Source of the DNA: Acanthaster planci | Lineage: Eukaryota > Echinodermata > Asteroidea > Valvatida > Acanthasteridae | Direction of reading: 5' to 3' | Assembly (NCBI RefSeq): GCF_001949145.1 | Contig: NW_019091448.1 | Span: forward strand, 643,216-707,215 | Length of the DNA stretch: 64,000 bases | In this document: piece by piece, positions 48,957 through 62,800 of the stretch | Layout: each line of letters starts with the position of its first letter | Numbering within the stretch: the stretch's first letter is position 1 | The notes under the pieces: model-generated | The model's database searches: none | Told to the model about the DNA's origin: nothing | What the model saw: only the letters and a program-made list of their open reading frames with translations | Position numbers and translations under genes: made by a program

Positions 48957-51900
48957 ATGAGTTTGGATTTCAGTAGACAGGACGCCCAAACGGACAGTGG
49001 GCCTGGGTTTGTAGGCATCCGTTTCTGTCAAGAATGGTAGGTCAGAGGAAGGGCAGGGTAGACCACACACACTCGAGACATTAAAAGGCAAAAGCATAGA
49101 CCGCCAGATCCTACATGTCCCATCCAAAACATCCCACAGTTCTGGGGGTAAGGCCTAGCAGTACCCACGGTATCAAAGAGCAAACAAGGTGAACGTGTTT
49201 GGAAGCACATGTAGACAAATACAGGCAATGTAAGTGCATTGCGCATAATGCGTACTGAATGCTCTGCCATACTCAGTTTCGCCCATTGTTTGCCCATAAG
49301 TTTCAAAATCACAGTTATACGCGCAAGACTGGCGGTCTATGCGTTTATAATGTCTGTGAGGTAGACTGCCTTCACTGCTCCAGTCATGCCAGCGCCAGGC
49401 AGTAGTCATGGTAGTCCGGTATTGTCCGGGGTCAAACATGCCAGACTCAAAATTGTGGAACACAATCATGATGATCATAATTTTGCAACATTCATTAGCC
49501 TGATAGAACAGGGAAGAGTTCCATATACAAATGGCAGTAATTATTCCCTACACAGTGACCTGTGATATACTGTAGCCTCCAGAATGCAAAACATGTCCAG
49601 AAGAGTTCCATTTCGGAGGGAAGAAAACCAAGTTGTTTACTTAGAAAACACTGACAATTTTTCAGACCAGTTGGGTTTGTGCACAGAGTGTCAAGTGGCG
49701 TCCGTATATGAAACTCTTTCCATTATAAGTGCTTGGAAGTTTTTTGAGATATATGTTTCATTGGTTTACTCAGTGAGTGCCAAAACTACCAGGATTACCC
49801 CCAGAAGCAGTGCATGTAACATTAGTGGGTCCGTTATCCACATTCTTGGAAGTCCGTGGACAACGGATGCGGACCCCACAGTCCTGGGGGTTGCCTAGGC
49901 CTATACCACAACCGAAGGAGCAATCATATCAAGCCTTCCCTTGGAAATTTGGAAGCAACGCTTGGCATGCTTGGTAACATGTAAACCCTAACATGCCAAA
50001 TTTGACTGGGGAAAGCCACGGAAAACCAATTTCTTTTCAACTGGGCAAAAACTTGGCAGGGAAGGAAATCCATATGAGCACCACGACACCCAATCGCACC
50101 TGTGCACCAGCCCCCATGACACCGGTCTGAACAATTCTGAGTGTTTTCTAAGTGATTCATTGTCGTCGTCTCATCTCGCCCACCTGATATGCCTAATTCC
50201 AGTGGCTAATCGTACATGTACATGAAACTCAAAACCTTTACTTATGACAGACAAGAACTAGTAGTATTGTTGTACACACAGTAGTAATTTTTGTTTCTTT
50301 GTGAATGTTGGCCATGTTTGCAGCAATAACATGCTCTATCCGAAGGAAGACAAAGAAAATAAAGTTCTGCTGTATGCTGTAAGTTTCCACTCTTTTTGTA
50401 CATATCTAGTGGGGGTAAAATGAAGATGCGGCGCAGCAACGGTGTTTCGTCAAATGAGAGCATAGAAAAATCAATGAACCTAATGAGGCAGTTCCTACCG
50501 TGATATCAAGTTCAGCTTTCAGTCTAGTTCTTACTATAACCATGATGAAACAGCCCTGAGGAAGAGCTACATGTACATCATTATGGTTAGAATGTGGGAA
50601 AATTCCACTTTCATACTGTAGGGGAAACGTATGCCAATCTTTTGATGTAGTTCACGGTTAGCACCGCATCTTTTATGTTTCTGTGTTCTTACTAATTGTA
50701 GTGTAATTTTGTATTGATGAAATCAGATCTGAATATTTTCTTTTACTAAAGCTAATAGAGATTTCTATTTGGGCCGTATTAAATTACTAAATTTATGGCA
50801 TCCGGGGCATGGACATTTTAAGATGGTGTGAAAACACAAGGTAACTTGGAAGGAAATTCCATGTACATGTAATTTGCTCGAAGTGCATTGTTCACGCATG
50901 AATAAAACAAAGACGTATTGCCTGCGTATCATCTGATTAAAAGTCAAGGCCCAAACCATCTGCCTATGTGCATATATATGCACATATGTATACGCCAAGA
51001 ACAAAGTTTCAAGTTGTGTTTCAGTTTAGGTCACGTTGACCTCAATGATAAATCAGTGTGAATGGAGGTAAAAAAAGCATAATTTTTCAAGCTTTCCATT
51101 GGTTTCAGTCAAACGTGGACAATTTCCCCAAGCTTCAGTCAATTGTCAGTGAGTTCAAATGAGCTGAAATAATTTGATAAAACTCAGTCGTCCACACTTT
51201 GGAGCATTCGTATAGCATAATTTACGGGATTTGTGTGTCATGACATGTTATCGCTCATTGCAGTGCCGAAATTGTGACTACCAACAAGAGGCAGACAACA
51301 ACTGCGTTTACGTCAACAAAATCACGCACGAAGTGGAGTAAGTAAATGTACTTGAACAGGTGCAGTTGCACATCTTGTACGCCAAACATTTCTAGTCTTT
51401 TCCAGGGATGCAGAATCGAAAATCTACTCTGAGCTGAATTCATTAAGAAGTCATTTGTTCTGTGTCAGCTTTCCTTACGATCTCCCAGCCTCCAATCAAA
51501 ATTATCTTGAGCTGTGTGTTATAAAACAGAGTTGCTTATCAAGCACGCATTATCTGAGTTAATGGTTCCATTAACCCCTTGACAACGGGAATTTCTTTCC
51601 GAAAGCCGACTCCAAGAATTCCAGCCTCGCTTGGCCATGAAGGCCACCTGCCAAACCGGAAATTCTCGGTTTGTGGCCCTGCGTGCTCTACACGCTTTGA
51701 ATTACACATTGAAAAGGTTCATTGTTCGGTGGCATGCGGCTCTACTCACGCTTCCACATTCCCGTTGCCTTTTTTCAAAGTGGGGACTATTGTGAGGCTG
51801 GTGATTGTGATGCAAATTCGGTCTTTTCATTTCTGGGCTACACACAAAGACCAATTTTTACGGCGGCTCTTACCGTCTCCCGGCGTGAAGGGGTTAAGGG

Positions 51901-52608
51901 ATGGCACCTGTTACCGGTCCCCTCTATAACAGAGTTTTGTTATATTCCTAGTCATCGGGTAAGCATTTAACAGCAAAACATTTGAGACAAGTATCCTTGT
52001 GACGTGTGTTGCACAAAGTAAAGTCTCAGGAAATTGGTACAGTGGTGTGTTTGAGAGCAGTTTTTAGATCATGAAATCCAAATCCCTGAGCCCCCAACCC
52101 CCACATTTTCAGTATATTGCCTGTTTGCCCCAAGGACTTATAATGAAATTCTGTGCTTGTTTCCAGCGAGCTGACGCAGATAGTCGCAGAGGTGGTGGCA
52201 GACCCCACTTTACCGAGGACGCAGGACCATCCATGCCCTCGCTGCAAACACAAGGAATCTGTTTTTTTCCAGTCACAAACAAACAGAGCAGAGGTAACCA
52301 AAAAATTGTACAAATGCAAGCATGCAACCAATGTCCTCTTGCTACCGTCTCTCACGAGACCGTATCTGTTTGTTGTTCTCAGTATATTGCTCTGCAAGGC
52401 CCTGCTTGCTTAGAAAGAGGGAGCTCTCTATAGAGGTTATACACGGCAGCCATCTTTTGGATTGTTATTGACGTTGAATAAATAAATTGTTAAAGGGGTG
52501 TGTGTGTAGTGGTTTTAAACATCCCATTGTGTTTTTTTTTTGCAGGAGGGAATGAGGCTGTACTATGTGTGCACATCGCCAAATTGTGGACACAGATGGA
52601 CTGAATGA
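48957..52608 (+). CDS. POLR2I: POLR2I (RPB9), RNA polymerase II subunit
   Basis: RPB9 is the small zinc-ribbon subunit of RNA polymerase II, involved in start-site choice, fidelity and TFIIS response. Five coding exons (48957-49036, 50324-50378, 51264-51337, 52167-52293, 52546-52608) join in phase to 132 aa (human 125). The N-terminal ribbon uses CQEC (its second Cys codon split across intron 1) and CRNC, followed by [20 protein letters not shown]. The linker has [12 protein letters not shown]. The C-terminal TFIIS-like ribbon uses CPRC and CTSPNC and ends in GHRWTE, as in all metazoans. The first dozen residues are family-variable. Intron 3 contains a piggyBac-like MITE. An RTE-like LINE relic ends about 320 bases upstream of the start codon, so it lies within or next to the promoter. 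Identification is secure. Confidence 0.97.
49795..49893. repeat. Short palindromic repeat, copy C
   Basis: GTGGGTCCGTTATCCAC and GTGGACAACGGATGCGGACCCC form imperfect inverted halves in POLR2I intron 1. The outer AGTCCTGGGG resembles copies A and B. Confidence 0.5.
51575..51893. mobile_element. piggyBac-like MITE in POLR2I intron 3
   Basis: This 319-bp element starts CCCCTTGACAACGGGA and ends TCCCGGCGTGAAGGGG. It is flanked on both sides by TTAA (51571-51574 and 51894-51897), the target site of piggyBac transposons. No transposase is encoded. A second copy occurs at the right edge of the window. Confidence 0.8.
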
Positions 52609-55600
52609 CTGCAAAGCGTTATTTTTACTGACCTTTGGCTGTTTACAACCGACTTGAAAAACCTCCCTGCAATGCTGCCATTGGCATATTCGTTTTGCTT
52701 TGAACAGTGGCCATCTAACCTCCGGTGGTTGTTTATGGTTGGTGCGAAAAACTAAGTTGAGGAACTGGGTTGGATTCTAGTTGTACTCATGCTGTGAAGC
52801 CAAGCAAGTCGAAAAGGGTTTAAAGCCTGCCAAAGGTCGACTGGTTCACATTGGTAATACGGTCTGGTGGTAGCCATTCATAATGTTGGCACTGTTAACC
52901 ACTTGCTGCCGGGTGCTTTTATAAATGCAGTGCAGACATACAGGAGATTTTCAAGATTTTCAGTTTTCAAAATTCTTCAAAAATTCATCATTTCATTTAA
53001 TGGACGTTTACACCCACATGAATGACTGTTTGGNNNNNNNNNNNNNNNNNNNNNNNNNNNNNNNNNNNNNNNNNNNNNNNNNNNNNNNNNNNNNNNNNNN
53101 NNNNNNNNNNNNNNNNNNNNNNNNNNNNNNNNNNNNNNNNNNNNNNNNNNNNNNNNNNNNNNNNNNNNNNNNNNNNNNNNNNNNNNNNNNNNNNNNNNNN
53201 NNNNNNNNNNNNNNNNNNNNNNNNNNNNNNNNNNNNNNNNNNNNNNNNNCTGTAAAGAGAGCCAAGAATTGTGAGGTGTTGCGTAATTTCCTTTGTCTCC
53301 AGTGAATGCGAGTGGCATCTTTTCAAACGCGGCTGGATTAGCATGCAGCGGTGCTGTGTCAATGGAGGCCCTGGAGCTCTTTTGGCCGCGCTGCTAATCC
53401 ATGGGCGCGCTATGCTGTATGCTGTTTAAAACCAGTCACGGATTACCTTCGAAAAGTGCAACCCCAATGCAATTCCCAGCAGCAGGTCTTTTGTTCCGAG
53501 TACAGTCTTTGTTACACGGACCAGCTCTTTTTGTCCCATTTCGGGCACCCTGGCTCTGCGTATAAACCCATGTTGCTCAAAACGGCATTCCCCGGCAGCA
53601 AGTGGTTAGGCACTTACTGTGAGAAGTACAGTTTTCCCAATGAGCTGTGGAAAAAATTCACATCCAAGTACTTAGCCGTATTTTGTGCACAAGAACTCTG
53701 CATATTTCAAAATGTTAACATGCTTGAATATTACCTGCAAAACATCTCGACACATGGCATACCTTTTTCCATACAGCAACCACTTTTTGACATCTCTGAT
53801 CTGTGTTAATGGGCCTCTACCATAGGCTCATGAGGATTCAGGACTTGACTGTGTGTTCATAAAAAGGCACATACATCAACACAGAGCATTGGCCTTCTTA
53901 TAATGCACTGCATGAAAACCATTGGGTCAGTGGTGGAGTTTAATTATTGAAACCCCACGCATGATGTAAAAACCGAACTATTACTCAAAGCAAACAACAG
54001 AGTCAGTGCACTCTTCACAGCTGACAAAAGTTACTATTTTTATTAGGCCACTATTTCAAAATGCCATAGTCATGAGATTCACATCCAGAAGTTTAGTTTC
54101 TGTACAAGACTTGGAACTTCTTTAAACATTACTGAGTTGTTTTTTGTTCTCTAGCACACTGTAAGCTAGGATGGTGGGACCAACTGTCCGAAGCCAATGT
54201 ACCAGGCAGAAAGTATAATCGTTGAGGGTTCGAAAACCCACACACGCATTTCCAAAATGAATGATGGTTTCCTTGGTTACTACTTTCGGTGAATCTGTTC
54301 TGGCGCAAATGCCTGCCACATGTATCTACAGGTACAAAATTCATTTATTGATAGTTTAACTGCTAAATGACGTATACATGTAGATGTATTTCCTGTATAT
54401 CTTGTCATGGTACTGGTTTGTCCACATGTCACGCAAATGGTGCAACCTGACAAATACTGGGCACAGAATAAAAACCTGACCTAAAAGTGTTAAAGACAAC
54501 TTTCCAGCTCCTGAGAATTCCCGGCTTGTACAACTGTACATAACAACTAGTCCTTTGCAGTTTCATTGGCTCGAGCTCACCGTCGATTAATTGCTCAGTT
54601 TTTCCCAGTTTGTTTGTTTGTTTTCTTTTGCTTTTATTTTCAAGTGCATGAAATATTGACAGATATCATGAATTGACTCATGACCTGTTGCATCAACTGT
54701 GCTGTATGAAGTGGGTGCTCTTTGCACAAAAATTTAAGCTTCGGAATAAGAGACGGGTGGTTCCTGTCTAGAAAAACCTGTCTTGCGATTGCCTAGTGTA
54801 TAAGGTAAATTAATAAGGACTCTTTCTGTCATTACGTAGTTTGTATGTACATATTTAACATTTGTTTCCCTTTTAACCCATCAGTCACCACACATTTTGT
54901 ACAAGCGAATCTTATTCATCTACTTTGGAAAAGCAGTCTGCATTAGGAAGTGCAATCTAACTATTGCTAAGCATATATGCAATTGATAGAATGCAGTAGG
55001 AAATGCTGAATAGGCACATTTGGGTCTGCAGAATAAGAGCAGTTCACATACCATGTACATGTAACTGTTGTAAGAAGGCTCAAAGGAAGAGCTCGCTGCA
55101 TTTCCAACACTGACATCACACAAGTCCACTACACAGAGGTCATGCACGGCTCAAGTCATGCCGTCCGACCTTGTCCCGAGTGTGTGAAATGAGGCCCCAA
55201 ATGTGGTGGGACAAAACATACTAGCAGGATCAATTTCAGGATTCTGCCATTGCCAACTTTTGATAGGATAAGGTCACATAGGAATACGCTTTCATAGTGT
55301 AAATGTCGTAAACACAAAAAAAAAGACAGGAAAAGCACTGTGAGGATTTCACATTTGGGCACTGTACATTTACATTTCACATTTCCTTCAGATACTGTGC
55401 CTGACTTCTGTTTTATTTCTACAAATACAAAATGTGGTTGGCAAATGGCATATGTCCGACTGTAATTTCATGCTCTGTTATCCCAAACTAAATCTTTCAA
55501 ATCCCCCCCCCCCTTCGTAACAACATAGGATACCAGGGTGGCACCATTCTTTTGTTGGTCGATTCATTTCAATATCGGACACTGGATGTCCACATTTTTT

Positions 55601-56837
55601 GAAGCATAGAAGCCTGAAAAGTTGCACTGTTTCCGTAGTCGAGCCACAATCCAGAAGTATATCGTGGGGATTCCCCTAGTTGTGAATCATTCCCTTTTAA
55701 CCATCAAGTTAACTGTCGGAAAGCATCACTGTGCATTTCAGAATTGTTCCAAACATTTCTCTAAGAGCTTTGGACTGGATAATGAAAAAAAAGTCAAATC
55801 TTGACAAAATAAAAAGCACAAAGTAAGAAGGATCACGAGTTTGCACAAATCATGATGTTTTAGCATTTAAAACAAATTTGAGGCATTAAAAACGAGAAAG
55901 GTGCATAGGCTTATAAAAAGCAAACTAGCTTGAGAGACATTACAATACACCTGTAGCAGACAGTATTATATATAATCTGTCATACATGATTAAAATTTAC
56001 TCAGATTAAATGCTTTCCCAGTTGATCCGAGTTGAATATGTACAATAGATCAATCCATTAAGCCCCAGCTTAACACCAATCACAGCTGTGACTCCAGCCT
56101 GTGGTTCAAAAAAGACCCCATCCCAATAATCGTGCTCTCTGGGAGTCTGAGGGAAATTTTCTCAAGGTTGAGGAAATCCTTTACGGCAACTTCCATTCCT
56201 TTGAACTCTCCGAGCAAGCAAAGGCCCCAAGTTCACTTCCCCCCCCCAACACAAACAAACAATGACCAACAGTAAACAATCGCTTATCCATGTGAGCATG
56301 TGTAGCATGCAGAGTGGCATGGCAGAGACAGTGGTGGTGCTGCTCGCAGTGGCAAGGCTTAGTGGACTGGCTTAACCTTCACTAAAATTTCCATGCATAA
56401 TGATGAGCAAATAATCATCATGATTTTCAAATTAAACACTTATTTTAATTGCTTTGCATACAAATTTTGCACAAGTGATGCATATTATAAACTTTTTTTA
56501 CAGCAAAATAGAAAATTTCAGGAAACAAAGTCATAGGCAGTTATATTGAAAGGAGTGTTTCCTAGTGGGAAGGAAACACCAAACAAATTCTTTGCCAAAT
56601 GCTTTGGCTCCCTTTAAGCAGACAGCACTACCCAGTGATCATTTGTCGCCAAATGCTCTTGTCAAATTAACCGTGCATTAAAATGCTTTAAGCTTCGTTT
56701 CCTCCACCCCACTCCTAAAAAAAAAATCCTCCACACTGGGGTCCTGGTGCATGTACTGTAACTGTACTGTACATCTGTAGCTTTTTGATTTAATCTACAC
56801 TGTCTTCATATCCTGGTCGTGAATATGCACCTGCAAT
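52609..56837. other. Convergent intergenic region POLR2I/APLF
   Basis: It contains an assembly gap and no supportable gene. The open frame 53351-53809 (plus) lacks any family motif. The pair TGGATTAGCATGCAGCG and CGCTGCTAATCCA (53333-53402) forms a small hairpin. The rest is A+T-rich and includes the 3' UTRs. Confidence 0.4.
53034..53249. other. Assembly gap
   Basis: 216 undetermined bases downstream of POLR2I. Confidence 0.99.
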
Positions 56838-59800
56838 TCAGTCGTCTTCATCCTTCCCTCCTGGGGTCCAGTCCTCCGACTCTGAATCGGAGGCTTTGCC
56901 CATGCCTTGGGTTCCATCGTCAATGAAGCTGTCATCGTAGTCGTAGGTGTTCACCTCACCCTCATCGTCACTATCTCCATCAGCAAGGGTTGCTAGATTC
57001 AGTGGTAACACAAAAAAGGACCATTACAGAGAGCCCTCCAAAACTTTGACAAAAAAATTGGGGGGGAGGCAGAAACAACGGGAGTTCAAAAAAAGCTCAT
57101 TTGGAAACCTCAAGCTTTGACCAAGGATTAACTTTTAAAGTGACAATATGGGTTGAAATATGTGCTACAGTATCATTGTTTTTTAACAAGTGGGATTTTG
57201 ATCTACAAGCACATTACCTCGAAGAAGGGGGGTTGCAGTGAAAAAAACACGGACTTGACGAACCTTTCCCTTGATTTCTCCACAAACCATTTCGCATTTG
57301 GATGAAGAATGCTGTGCGGGACTAGACCCCTTACATGTACCTCACCACCAGTAACAAAATAAGCAGACATCCCAAAGGAATCATGGGCAAATCCTATCGC
57401 AGGCAAATCCTAACTAGGGCAAATCCTTGATAAAGCAGATTCCTAGGAAGTTCACATGAACACAGGAGTTTGTAGAAGCGGTATGAACGATTGAAAATTT
57501 AAAATCCAAATACAGCCAGATTATGATTACTCCCTCCCCCATCCTCCTTGATACGTTCCTCCAACTGGGGCCGCCTCATACACACAGCTAGAGAGGGCAA
57601 AGGAAAGCACTGTCAAAGAAGCCTGGCCAAACCTGGCGGCCTGAATGGGAATTATACCCAAATCATTAAAGGGTTTCTTTTGATTTCTCCAAATTATTCA
57701 GAGGTCAATAATCAAATGTATGTACCTCTTTTCCTGGCAGCTTGCCTCTTTGGCCGGCCGGGTGCCTTGGTATGTTTGTATTGTTCTAAGTGCCTCTTGT
57801 TTTTCCTATGGAAGAATAAACATTAAAGCACTCACATTTAATGACATGACTTTAATGTGGTCATTTTCGGCGATGCTACTTTTTGTTAGCGATGCTAAAT
57901 GATCTTTAGAAACTACCCTCCGTGATCATTATGTGCAGAGATCTAGGACATCTACTCCTCATTGAGAGTTAAAAAGAAGGATACCTTGTTTTAGCAAATG
58001 GTCGATAGGACAGTGTACAAAAAAAAGCTGTTTCACAAGAAACAGCGGTGGCATATTTTATTTACCAGTGTTAAAAGATCTGTGAAGTAACTAGGAAACT
58101 GTGAATTTTGTACAAGCAGAAACTACCAGTCCTGAGTCATTTTGCCTGTCCTCAGGACAAGACAAGTAGGTAGATGAGATACTGATGCTGACCTGTAGCA
58201 GGTTGTTCCATGTGGGCATTCCTCTTTTTCGTCACCGTCATCGTCATCGTCACCATCGTCAGACTTTGCAGACTCACAGTCAGAATCCCCTGGGTGGGCA
58301 AATTCTTCTTTATGAAGGGGATTTTTCCTGTCACAAAACAATGAAGAACAATATATATATGCATTTTTTTAAAAAGATTGATCGGTGTGAAAAAAGTAAT
58401 CATTCACAGTCATACCGATCATCAGACATTAGGAGACTGGACAGCTAGGATCACATGACAAATGTTCAGGTTGAAGCATTCCTTCCTGCATAGCTTTCTG
58501 CTGCCTCTACAAGGCTGAGGCGTGTTTGGATTAAGAGTGCAGTTTAAAAAAATTGGAATCACACCATGAATGGTCTGAAGGGATACTTCCTACAATACCT
58601 TAACAAAAAAATTAACTTCTGATTACAAAGGGATGTAGTTTCATGCTCAGAACTGATAATTCCATCGCTACTTTGCTCCTCGTGAATTACTTTCCTGAGA
58701 AAATTTAGCACAAAAATAGGAATCTCGCATCTGGCAGCTGCTGTTCCCATGTTCTGACTCACCGATAACATTTCTTGCCGTAGCGGCAAGGCTCTCTTCT
58801 CTTCTTCCCATTATCTGTTTTCTTCGTTCTCTTCCTCGGCATGTCTTGCGAATCGATCTCCAGGCTGCTGGAGACGGCCCGCCCAGACCTCTTGGTTGGT
58901 CTGCGAAACCAATCATTGGACTTGATTTAATCCCCCGATAAATTTGTACACCTTCATGGTTTGTGCATGGCGGTGGTGAAACCAAGACGCCTACCCACCA
59001 CCTCAAAAACACTACCAATGCAAGAAAAATATGCACCAAGACTGCCAAGGGCTACATGATGGACAACAGTCAGACTTAAACTTTGTTTACATGCACCCAT
59101 ATGTGCAGAGCACATTTCGTGAAGATCGATCATCTGGAATTTCTGCACAAGGACTTCAGCGGGCATTAATGGCTCAGAGTGCCAAGACAAATTACAAAAT
59201 ACTGATACCAAAACCACAATGGGCTAGGTACATGTAAACATAAATTTCCTCGTGTTGATCAATGTGATGGTACAATTCACACATTTCACCCAGTACAGTG
59301 ACCGTGCCTTTTCTCTTATAGTCCCAAACGTTGGAATGAGCGACCACTTTCAGTCCGGCAATCACAAACTCTAGAATTATTCAAATCTAATTTGAAATAC
59401 CATTTCTTTGATTCTTAACATCGTTCATTTTTTATTGTGCCTATGATCTTTGTGTTTTATTCATTCATTGTAAAGGGCTTAGAAACTTACTTGTACTAGG
59501 CGCTTAAGAAATGCAGTTATTATCATTATTATTATTGATGTGTCTGTGTATGGCATGTGAAGTACACAGACGCGGCTGATTTAAGATCACCGGATCACTA
59601 CACGACACACACCTCGGTATGTAGACTTCCTCTTCACTTAGATCACTGTCCTCCTCTGAGCTCTGTCTGCTGTATCTCCGCCCCCCTGTCTTCTTCCTCC
59701 CCGATGTTCTCTTACCCTTGGAGGATGTTCTCATCTGCAAGAGGGCACATGTTGCAGTGATAAACAGAGGCACTGTCATCTCTCTAGCTAGCTGGTGACT

Positions 59801-62800
59801 GTTTGAAGTGTCTGAATCTGTTGTCCTGATACTAAAATTCCTCACTTTTGTCAGTTAATTCCAACAGGAAAGAAAACTGGTTTATGAGAGGCAAAATGGG
59901 AACTGCAAATATTCAAATAAAGACAAGTTACTTTCTTCACTTCTGTACAGCAAACACCTGCCAAAAATGATACAATTCCAATAAATGCGATGTGCCTACA
60001 GGATTTCTAACCAAAAAGGCAATGCCAGCAAATTACTTGAGACTGTAAATATTCCGATGCTCTGTATCTGTTACTGCAAGTAATTTGCCAGAATCACACA
60101 GTAATGGGTATCAGTGTCCATCCTTACCAATCTTGGACTGTGAGACTCGGGCTCCCAGTCACTCCCATCATCCCCCTCCGGCACCGGTAGCTCCTCCTCT
60201 TCCTCATCCTCCCCGCTGGCCGCAAAATCCTCCGAGTAGTCCATGGCCACCTTGGCCCTCCTCTTGACCGTGGCCTGGTCCCTGGTCTTCCCGTGGCCCC
60301 ATCTTCTCGGCCCCTCTTCAATCTCCTCTTCCTCCTCGCCAACACTCGGGACTTCTTCATCGTCATCATCGTCGTCGTCGTCGTCACTCTGATGTCGTCT
60401 GGGCCTCCCACGGCCCATCGCCTTGCCCCTCCCTTTCCCCCTGGGGCGTCCCCGACCCCTGCTTGGTGTTCTCTGGAGGGCTAGGGAGTACTCCTCTTCA
60501 CTGGCCTCATCGCTGACCGAGGGCTGTTTCTTGCTCCTTTTGGGCGTGGCGGTTCTCTGTGTTGCTGAGGCGGTAGTGGTACTTGTCCCCCTTGGTCTAC
60601 CTGTGGGAATGGGAGAGTTTTGTTCCTAACAATAACTTATCTGTCCTAATATGGCACATTTAAGAACACAAGAGCACTCTACTCTGCTCGGCTTTCTTGA
60701 TAACTTATGATTTCTTGCTTCTGAAGCTCAGAGCATGAAAGGCCATTAACTATTAAAAACTTTAACCAAAAAAGATCCCTTTTAAAAGTACTCAGGCTCC
60801 TAAACCTTCAACTTCAAAATAACTTATCCTCCACTATGGCATCAACAAGCAAACTTAATCCACTCATACTTATCCACTACCACTAGGAAAAAAACACATT
60901 AAGAAACCAGGAAATGTGCATACCTCTTCCTCTTCCCCTGCCCCTGCTGGCTTCTGTGGGTGTTGACATGGCTTTTGCGGTCGTTGTACCTCCCCCGAGT
61001 TTGGCCATCCAGTCTGGGAGTTTCCGCTCTCTCTCCACGGGAAGAGCCATCTCCTTCTGGCCAGGCAGTTTCACTGTACCCCCCTTGCTCTGGCCAGACA
61101 CCGCAAGAAAATCGTTGTGAAATGTATCGTCAAAGGTGAAGATGTCATCTTGGGCCAAATTCATGAAAAGCGGTTGCATAATTGAGGAGGTACGGGAGAA
61201 TATATTGAAAGAAAACGAGATCATTGTAAAAGTCAACATGTACCGAGTGCCAATTTCTCCCAAAACAAGATCCGGCAGCCCCTGCACCATTGACTGTAAA
61301 TGTGCCCCTGCGTAGACACTGCGAGATAACACACAAATTTGCACAACCAAACAGTTACCACGTTAAATAAAAGAGAGGCACCATAAGGGTTTCTTCAGCT
61401 GGCTCATGGCCAAGATTGCTCTGCACAGATACAGACGTCTCAGCTTTCAGAAGTATCACTATTTGCTGAAGAAAACAACTTCGGCACTGACATGAAGAAT
61501 GTTGAACCTCATCCCTGTCAAGTATTATCGCTCACCTGTATCTGTGTAGATGGAGGTCCGGCATCCTGTTTCTCCTCGGCATCATCTTTTTCGTGGTCTT
61601 CAGTTCCGTCTCGTTCCTTGTCCTCATCTGACTTGATCTTCTTTGTCCTGCCATCGGTACTGTTCAACTGATTCTTTTCATCCACACCTTGTAGGGCCGA
61701 AAGAAGGGATATATGATTACATATGCATGTAAAATCATGTAGGCCATTCAGAGACTGCTTGATGGATTCAGGTATAAATTCCGAGACATGATGCAGGACA
61801 GTGAAGAAATGGCTCAGTTCACTTTTGATTTAGGATTACAAATTCCAAAATACCGAAAAATTTCCACACAAACAGCAACTAGTGCAGAAACACAACAAAT
61901 ATCTATAGCAAGTTAGTCTTTGGCACCTGTGGTATTTGTTTCACTCCACAGAGTCACATCTAATAAAACAGTTTACAAAATATTTCTCAAGAAGTATGAG
62001 GAGACACACTTTGAAAGACAAAACCTTACACTACATTGTATTCTAATACAAATTCCTCATTATGTAAAAATCAACATAGGAATGGAGTGGAGTCAAGGTT
62101 TATGGCATTGGTTCACTTTAATCTGCACCTAATTTTCCCTTAAGTGAAAACATTTCACTGACTGTAGAACAACACACATCAATATCAAAACTGTTTATAA
62201 TTACCAAGGATAGTTTTCTGAAATCTTTTGTTCACCTGTTACAATTTCCTTTCTATTGTTTTCCCGCCGTCCTCGGTCGTCCTCTGCATCCTCAGTGTGC
62301 TTCTCCATTTTCTGTGGGGACTCCTTCACCGGGGACTCCTTTACAGGGGAATCAGTTATGGAACTACATATATAAAGAGATAAACCGTGTACAGAATTCA
62401 GTGCAGCTTTTCAATATAGCACTTGTGCACAATAAAAATTCCAGTAAATAGCCTGATTCAACATTCCTTCCTGCATCTTCACTTACTTTAAAGAACATGT
62501 TTGTTTATTGAGAACTTTACGTCGTTTTACTTGTTTATTTCTAAAAAACCCAGAAGAATCCAATTTTTTCAGCTCAAACTAAAACACGGGTACATCTACC
62601 GGTATGTTTAGAACAATGCCTATTGCAGGCTGAGAAATTTTGGACTGTCATTTCTGTTTCATGTTGATCCCTTACCCTAAGCTTTGGGAGCCTTTATGGT
62701 AGGGTCTCTCGTCAATAACCACCTCATAGACATGCTGATCAGGGGTCAACGATATCCGGTCTCCATGCTCCAGACTCTGCCATACCTCTTTGGGAAGGGG

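Noticed and set aside
53008-53362. Several frames across 53034-53249
   Set aside because: They exist only because undetermined bases contain no stops.
53351-53809. 152-residue plus-strand frame after POLR2I
   Set aside because: No family motif and uneven composition; it could not be linked to a gene.
60085-60629. Plus-strand frames antisense to APLF exon 5
   Set aside because: They are shadows of a strongly biased Asp/Glu/Arg coding exon; the minus strand has the conserved frame and splice sites.
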